Source: Polyangiaceae bacterium
GTDB taxonomy: Bacteria; Myxococcota_A; Polyangia; Polyangiales; Polyangiaceae
Assembly (NCBI GenBank): GCA_013361525.1
Contig: JABFXY010000110.1
Location: 1-49,846 of the forward strand
Direction: 5' to 3'
DNA: 49,846 nucleotides
Positions 45,216 to 49,846 of this stretch are shown piece after piece. The first letter of the stretch is position 1. Every line of letters begins with the position of its first letter. Position numbers and translations under genes: made by a program. The notes beneath the pieces were generated by a model that worked only from the letters and a program-made list of their open reading frames with translations, was not told the origin of the DNA and made no database searches.

Positions 45216-45791
45216 TCAGCTGAAAAAGACGGTGAGGGGGAATGTCGCGTTCGAGCGGAGAACGCGCTGGATCTGGAGGTCTTCGATCTCGCCGGCCGTC
45301 ATCGAGAGATCGCGATCGATGCCGAGTGCGGTGCGCACCTTGAAGACGCCGGCCGCGCCCGCGACGATGCGAACGGGAAGCTCAGGACCGAACACCGCAT
45401 CACCGACGCCGAAGCGAATGTTGCCGGTGTTGAGCAGCATCGCGGGGGCTTCGACGCTCTCGACAATCTCGAGCGGCGCGGAAGTTCCGACAGTCTCACC
45501 ACCGCCGGAAGAGATCAGCTTCACCGATGCCCATGCGACGGCGCCGTCGAGCATGCCGCGAAAGATGACCGGGTCCGTCGTGTTGTACGCGCCGACGACG
45601 GCAGTCGTGGTCACCGTGAGCGTCCGCCGCGGAGCCTTGATCCCATATTGAATGAACGGGACCTTCGACGCGGGGCCATCGAGCGCCGCGCCGGAGTACA
45701 CCTGCGCGCTCGTCGACGTCGCGACTGCCCGCTTGATGTCGTTGTCGACCGCGAAGCCGGTCGTGATGCAACACGCGTCGCGGAAGCTCAC
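45216..45791 (-). CDS. Hypothetical phage protein downstream of fibre-like gene
   Basis: 191 residues. GTG 45791 overlaps the stop of the preceding gene as GTGA, so I chose it over the longer frame from 45863. The sequence is beta-rich with many Thr/Ser/Val residues (TLTVTTTAVVGAYNT, IVAGAAGVFKVRTALG), as in structural tail or baseplate proteins. The coupling with the beta-helical gene suggests that it completes or assembles that structure. No homolog is recognised by eye. Confidence 0.6.
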   Translation of the reverse strand: MSFRDACCITTGFAVDNDIKRAVATSTSAQVYSGAALDGPASKVPFIQYGIKAPRRTLTVTTTAVVGAYNTTDPVIFRGMLDGAVAWASVKLISSGGGETVGTSAPLEIVESVEAPAMLLNTGNIRFGVGDAVFGPELPVRIVAGAAGVFKVRTALGIDRDLSMTAGEIEDLQIQRVLRSNATFPLTVFFS

Positions 45792-46699
45792 GCGTCGACC
45801 CCGAAGACGATCGTGCCCGGCAGCCCACCGGCGTCGTTCACGCAGCCGCCGGCCATGCGCCACAGCGCGCCGTCAAAAACGAAGGTCACGACAACGCTGC
45901 CGGTCGTCGTGCATGTGAGGTTGGCGGAACCTTCGGACTTGAAGATGACCGCCGCGGAGCCCGTGTTCTTGACGTTCACGGTGAGCCGTTCGCCCGCTTG
46001 CGGAACCGGCGCCGAGGTCACGAGCAAGGTGTGCGTGCGCGCGAGGTTGTCGCTCTGCACGTAGAAGGCGAGATCGGTCGCAACAGAGATGTTGTTGAGC
46101 TGATTGGCCAACAACACAGACGTGCGGATGCGCGTGCGACCGCCGGCTCCGCTGCGCGTCACCATTCCCGTTTGCGTTACCGCCGCCGCTTGCGTCAGCG
46201 TGCCGTTGAGCGTCGCGCCCGAGCTGTCGATCGTCGCGAGCCCAAGCAGCGTGAGGCTCGCGCCGTTGCCGATGCGTACCATCGCGCCGCTGAAAGCCTC
46301 GATGCTGGCGCCGCCAGCGAGATTGATGAAACCGCCGCTCTTGACGGTGATCTCGCCGCCGCTCTCAACCTCGATGTCGGCGCCCGAATTCACATTCAGG
46401 ATCGCGCCCGAGTTGAGATCGAGGTGCGTTCCGTTTGCGAGAGCGATGAAGGCATTACCCGTCAGCGACAGAGATCCCCCTGTTGGCATCACCATCGTGC
46501 CGACCGCGCCCGCGGCGAACGGGCCCGTGACCTCGAGACCGGCGCCGCCGAAGATGATCTTGTTCGCGGGCGACCACGTGCCGCCGTCGTCGCCGTTGAC
46601 GGCCTTGAATTGGGCCGCGTCAAAAAGCTCCATCTCACCGGGCAAGAGTGTTCCGGCGATCCAGAGCCCGGGGGCCCGGATACGTGCGTTATGTGACAT
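45788..46699 (-). CDS. Beta-helical phage structural (fibre/spike-like) protein
   Basis: 303 residues, ATG 46699 with AAAGGAAA upstream. Residues ~85-175 contain short repeats, each with Gly or Asn at the turn and small hydrophobics between (HLDLNSGAILNVNSGADI, VESGGEITVKSGGFINLAGG, MVRIGNGASLTLLGL). This fits a left- or right-handed beta solenoid. The N-terminus (RIRAPGLWIAGTLLPGEMELFDAAQFKAVNG) could be the attachment part and the C-terminal ~110 residues a separate beta domain. It is best explained as a fibre or tail-spike protein, but placement beside terminase is unusual. Confidence 0.65.
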   Translation of the reverse strand: MSHNARIRAPGLWIAGTLLPGEMELFDAAQFKAVNGDDGGTWSPANKIIFGGAGLEVTGPFAAGAVGTMVMPTGGSLSLTGNAFIALANGTHLDLNSGAILNVNSGADIEVESGGEITVKSGGFINLAGGASIEAFSGAMVRIGNGASLTLLGLATIDSSGATLNGTLTQAAAVTQTGMVTRSGAGGRTRIRTSVLLANQLNNISVATDLAFYVQSDNLARTHTLLVTSAPVPQAGERLTVNVKNTGSAAVIFKSEGSANLTCTTTGSVVVTFVFDGALWRMAGGCVNDAGGLPGTIVFGVDA

Positions 46700-46749
46700 C
46701 GCAGTTTCCTTTCAGTCGAAGCAGCTATTTACGAATCGATACTTCGCAA

Positions 46750-48318
46750 TCATCCGAACCCCCGGCCGCTCTCGAAGAGCGCAATCCGCCCCTCGCGATC
46801 TTCGTCCGCGGCGCGCTCCCACGTCGATCGATCATCACGGTCGTCGGCGCCTTTGAGCGTCTCGCTTGCCCATGCATGCCACCCCTCATTGCCGCCCCCT
46901 CTGCTTGCGGCCCACACGGCGAGCACGAGCGCCGAGACGAGATCGCCGTGGCCCGTCCCGACGCGCCGCGGGCTCGTCAGCTGGAAGCCGCCGCCGGGCA
47001 TTGGCTTGGAACGAACGGCACGCAGCTGAGCGAGCAAACGCGGATGGTCGAGCAACACGAGCCGCCCTTCATTGAGCAGCTTCCGCGTCAGCACATAGGT
47101 CTCGAACTTCCCCTCGCGGCCTTCGGGTGCCGCCTCGACCGCGACGCCGGCCGCATCGGTGTACTCGCGTGCCGGTTCGCGTACGTGACCGTCAGCGACG
47201 AACGATCGAAGCCCGTACTTCTGAATCGTTCGGCAGAACGAGCCCGCGACGTGCGACAGCTTCAACGGCTTGCCCCGCTCGGGTCGCTCTTCTTCGAGAG
47301 CGACGAGCCCATACACCCACTCGGGCCGATCCTCTTCGCCCTCCTCGTCGCCCATGTCGGCCGCGACGATCGCGAGAGCACTCGAGTCCTTCACGAGCGC
47401 GAGATCTGCACCCGCGGCAAGGCGGGCGCGTGCGGTCACGTCGAAGGCGTGGCCGATGGCGGCGGCGAGAGCGTCGGGGTCGAAGAAGAGCGACGAGCCG
47501 CCGGCGATGAATTCGGCGTCGTACTCTCGCGCGGCGTTGTCCGGATCTTCCGAGCGCTCAAGCGCGATTCGTTCGGCGACGTCGGGATCGTGGTCGCGCA
47601 TCACCAACGTGCTCGCGCGGGCGACGAGCGCCGTCGTCGGCGTGCCGTGGTTCTTCGCGAAGAGGTCGAAAAACAGTCCGTCTTCGGCCCATGGCGTCGA
47701 CATCAGAAGGATCACGCCGCCAGCGAGCAGACGCGGCCTGCCGGCCTTCACGATCTCGGCGTCATTCACGGCGTATCCGTCGCCGTAGAAAAGCGCCGCT
47801 TCGTCCAGGATGAGGCAGACGATTGAGCGGCCGCGGATCGACTTGCCGCCGCGCGTCGCCGCCTTCACCTGGAGGCGAACGAGCCTTCCATCGTGGCGGC
47901 GGATCGTGATCGAGTCCTTCGAGGTGTCGACGATGTGCTCTTGCAACGTCTCGGATTCCTCGAGTCGTGCGATCGCGCGCTCGATCGTGACGCGTGCGGT
48001 GTCCGTGTCCGGCGCGACGACGAACGCACGCGGGATGTCGCCGGGGCCGCATCCGTCGAGCGGGACCGTCAGCGCCTTGTAGAGGCCGATCGCCGCCGCA
48101 AGCTCGGTCTTTCCGCTGTCGCGACCCATCGCGGCGACGACGGTGCGACGGGCGAGCCTGGGAACGTCCTGCAAGTCGCCGAACATCGCGATCGCGGCGA
48201 TGCGCTCCTCGGCGTCGAGATCGACGATCGCCGCGCCGTCAATTGCGACGCGGACGAACGCGCGTTGGCCGGTCGTGAGCTCAAGCCCGAGGTCGGCGCA
48301 GAATGTGACGCAGCTCAC
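46750..48318 (-). CDS. Phage terminase large subunit
   Basis: 522 residues from GTG 48318, which overlaps the stop of the previous gene (GTGA); GTG 48336 is an alternative. ATPase part: adenine and Walker A region AAMGRDSGKTELAA, Walker B CLILDEAAL and the coupling motif LLMSTPW. Nuclease part: GADLALVKDSSALAIVAAD, ADGH and HGDLVSALVLAVW with the metal-binding aspartates of an RNase H-like fold. It drives DNA packaging into the procapsid. Family and order of neighbours fit a tailed phage. Confidence 0.95.
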   Translation of the reverse strand: MSCVTFCADLGLELTTGQRAFVRVAIDGAAIVDLDAEERIAAIAMFGDLQDVPRLARRTVVAAMGRDSGKTELAAAIGLYKALTVPLDGCGPGDIPRAFVVAPDTDTARVTIERAIARLEESETLQEHIVDTSKDSITIRRHDGRLVRLQVKAATRGGKSIRGRSIVCLILDEAALFYGDGYAVNDAEIVKAGRPRLLAGGVILLMSTPWAEDGLFFDLFAKNHGTPTTALVARASTLVMRDHDPDVAERIALERSEDPDNAAREYDAEFIAGGSSLFFDPDALAAAIGHAFDVTARARLAAGADLALVKDSSALAIVAADMGDEEGEEDRPEWVYGLVALEEERPERGKPLKLSHVAGSFCRTIQKYGLRSFVADGHVREPAREYTDAAGVAVEAAPEGREGKFETYVLTRKLLNEGRLVLLDHPRLLAQLRAVRSKPMPGGGFQLTSPRRVGTGHGDLVSALVLAVWAASRGGGNEGWHAWASETLKGADDRDDRSTWERAADEDREGRIALFESGRGFG

Positions 48319-48878
48319 TTCGCCCCTTCGAGCCACGACGGGCGCTTCGAGGGTTTCGCGGTCTTCTTTCGGACCGCTTCACGCGCGCAAAGCTCGTGAG
48401 CCGCGAGCAGGTTTTGACGTGATGCGTCCGCGAGCCTCGAGGCCTCGAGGAGCATCTTTGCATCGCCTGACTCTGCGCCGCGATCGGAGAGCCACCGCGA
48501 CGCGGCGAGTTGCAGCGCCGCCGACGACACGATCGCCGCCACACCCGCGCCGACCACGCCGCCGCCCACGGTCGCCGCGAGCTGCTCCATGTGGTCGTCG
48601 CGCCACTCTCGTGCGAGCCGCGCATACGGCGCATAGGGGTGGTCTTCCGGCACCTGCGAGAGGCCGAGCAGCCGCCCGAGTTGCAACGCCTCGGCGCGCG
48701 CCCGCCCCGCCGCGCGGGCAAGTGCTCGCGTCCCGTCGGAGGCGACGAAGCGGCCCGAGCTATCTCGAACGGCGACCGGTCGCGATGGGCCCGGCACACC
48801 CGCCGGTAGCTCATCCGCCGGGAGCACCTCGATCCGAGGCTCGCCGCGTCCGTTGCCGTGTCCGGATCGAAGCGCCAT
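48315..48878 (-). CDS. Probable terminase small subunit or packaging helper
   Basis: 187 residues, coupled to the large terminase by a GTGA overlap and preceded by AAGGGG. The central segment is helical (ARAAGRARAEALQLGRLLGL), then comes a small-residue stretch (ATVGGGVVGAGVAAIVSSAALQLAASRWLSD) and a charged tail. No clear helix-turn-helix is seen, so the small-subunit assignment rests mainly on position. It could instead be another head-assembly helper. Confidence 0.5.
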   Translation of the reverse strand: MALRSGHGNGRGEPRIEVLPADELPAGVPGPSRPVAVRDSSGRFVASDGTRALARAAGRARAEALQLGRLLGLSQVPEDHPYAPYARLAREWRDDHMEQLAATVGGGVVGAGVAAIVSSAALQLAASRWLSDRGAESGDAKMLLEASRLADASRQNLLAAHELCAREAVRKKTAKPSKRPSWLEGAK

Positions 48879-48881
48879 CGG

Positions 48882-49517
48882 TTACCCCTTCGAGCGGAAC
48901 GATCGCAATTGCCGCGCGAGGTGTTCGAGCGCGCCGCGCCACGCGTGCGAAGCGTCCGCGGCGGCTTGCCGCTCGAAACCAGCGGAGACGAGCGCGGCCT
49001 CGATCGCCTCGCGCCTGACGGTTTGCAGCGGGCCGGCGATGTTGGACCACACGTCAATGCCTTGCTGCCTCCCCAACGCCCGACGCACATCGGCGAGGCG
49101 GTTCGCGCGCTCGTCGTGTGCGACGGTTTCGTCCGCAAGCGGTCCGAGCGCCGAGCGCGAGAACTCACCGATCCCGGCAAGCAGCGCATGGATCATGTCG
49201 TGTGCGGCTTCGTTGCGCGCGGCGGATGCTGTCGCCCTTGAAAGCTCGCGCTCTTCGTTCGTGAGCGCAGCGACCCGTGCACGTTGCTCCGCTTGCGCAG
49301 CCTCGCGTGCGGCGTTTTCCGCGTTGTCGAGTACGAGCCGCGCAAGCCGTTCGTTGTCGGCCGCCTCAAGCGCGGCGCGACGGCGAGCATCGGTCTGGCT
49401 CGCGATGTACGCCTTCTCGGCCTGCTCTCGATGAACGCGGGCAGCGTCCAGCTCACGCTGAAGCTCGCCGATGCTCTTGGCCGCGCTCGGCGTGATGATC
49501 GTCGGTGCCGCGCTCAT
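48882..49517 (-). CDS. Coiled-coil phage protein
   Basis: 211 residues. Long Ala/Glu/Arg-rich heptad stretch (~15-110: SIGELQRELDAARVHREQAEKAY, RLVLDNAENAAREAAQAEQRARV), then a more globular helical C-terminus. It lies just upstream of the packaging genes on the minus strand, a position where scaffold or head-assembly proteins are found. No specific family is recognised. Start and stop overlap with its neighbours (ATGA at 49514-49517). Confidence 0.55.
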   Translation of the reverse strand: MSAAPTIITPSAAKSIGELQRELDAARVHREQAEKAYIASQTDARRRAALEAADNERLARLVLDNAENAAREAAQAEQRARVAALTNEERELSRATASAARNEAAHDMIHALLAGIGEFSRSALGPLADETVAHDERANRLADVRRALGRQQGIDVWSNIAGPLQTVRREAIEAALVSAGFERQAAADASHAWRGALEHLARQLRSFRSKG

Positions 49518-49846
49518 TGTGCACCACCCTCACGAGCGGCCCCGGCGAGGTCATCCCGCAGCGTTTTGACGAGATCAGCGCCGTCTGCCGCGACCCTCTT
49601 CGCGGCGAACGCCTCGCGCGCTCTCTTCTCGTCGGCGGCTTCGTCGCGTGAGCGCTGAAAGTGGCTTCGCTCGTCGTGAAGGTCGGCGTCGAGCAGAGCA
49701 TCGACCCGACGCTCCTCGCGCGTCCGGTCATCGCGAACCGGCGGAACCGGTGTCGAACGTGCGGGTGCGGCCGTATCGGTTGCGGGCTTCGCCGCCGTGG
49801 CGGGGGCGCGCGTCGGCGCCGCCGGCGCTGCCGCGGTCGGCGTCGA
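49514..49846 (-). CDS. C-terminal part of an Ala/Pro-rich phage protein (5' beyond window)
   Basis: The frame is open to the right edge, giving 110 residues of a longer protein. The visible part begins with Ala/Pro/Thr-rich, probably disordered sequence (APTRAPATAAKPATDTAAPA) and ends with a charged helical tail (LLDADLHDERSHFQRSRDEA, VKTLRDDLAGAAREGGAQ). Its stop overlaps the start of the coiled-coil gene as ATGA. No function can be assigned. Confidence 0.6.
   Translation of the reverse strand, partial: STPTAAAPAAPTRAPATAAKPATDTAAPARSTPVPPVRDDRTREERRVDALLDADLHDERSHFQRSRDEAADEKRAREAFAAKRVAADGADLVKTLRDDLAGAAREGGAQ

Overview
The window looks like a chromosome segment from a high-GC myxobacterium, probably of the class Polyangia (Myxococcota). 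This is inferred from content, not from a marker gene. It carries about a dozen lipoproteins, several with Gly/Ser-rich linkers or Cys-rich modules, two Hanks-type Ser/Thr kinases (one with an HRDASPHN catalytic loop and a PEGA tail), a MopE-like calcium-type motif, a sulfatase-modifying-factor fold lipoprotein and strongly GC-biased third codon positions.

Layout. 1-8.8 kb: the end of an M18 aminopeptidase, a zinc-peptidase-like lipoprotein, an RNB exoribonuclease, a two-lipoprotein pair, and an NCS2 purine permease coupled to a tail-anchored protein. 9-13.5 kb: a kinase-PEGA gene overlapping a TPR-PEGA gene, then a substrate-binding lipoprotein (BMP/PnrA type) with an added Cys-rich head. 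13.5-28 kb: mostly single metabolic and envelope genes (Tat-lipoprotein aldo/keto reductase, citrate synthase, BAAT-type hydrolase, DUF457 membrane hydrolase, cupin, cysteine synthase, YceI, alcohol dehydrogenase, VanZ-like protein, MopE-type and SUMF1-type lipoproteins, M29-like protein, an SDR without its catalytic Tyr/Lys). Two broken genes lie here: one with a single-base frameshift (25201-26279) and one with several lesions (29327-30027). 30-41.8 kb: a SUKH-like protein, an SDR/LysR divergent pair with a perfect palindrome between them, a methyltransferase, an MFS transporter, two small alpha/beta proteins, a beta-propeller/di-heme cytochrome c protein with a clear terminator, a kinase with a multi-pass membrane domain, and a seven-repeat Asp-box lipoprotein.

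41933 to the right edge is the left part of a prophage. The host chromosome ends at a 45-base 3' fragment of a tRNA-Lys(UUU) gene. A tyrosine integrase reads through this fragment into host DNA. Next come a ribbon-helix-helix protein, a control region with three copies of GATATCGC, a lipoprotein, an ERCC4 nuclease, a likely beta-helical fibre protein, the large terminase subunit and further head-region genes. The element continues past the window.

The most notable system is the prophage attachment site lying inside the integrase reading frame. Integration therefore rewrites the integrase C-terminus, as known for Myxococcus phage Mx8, but here at a tRNA-Lys gene. This predicts that the native integrase tail lies beside an intact tRNA-Lys at the unseen far end.
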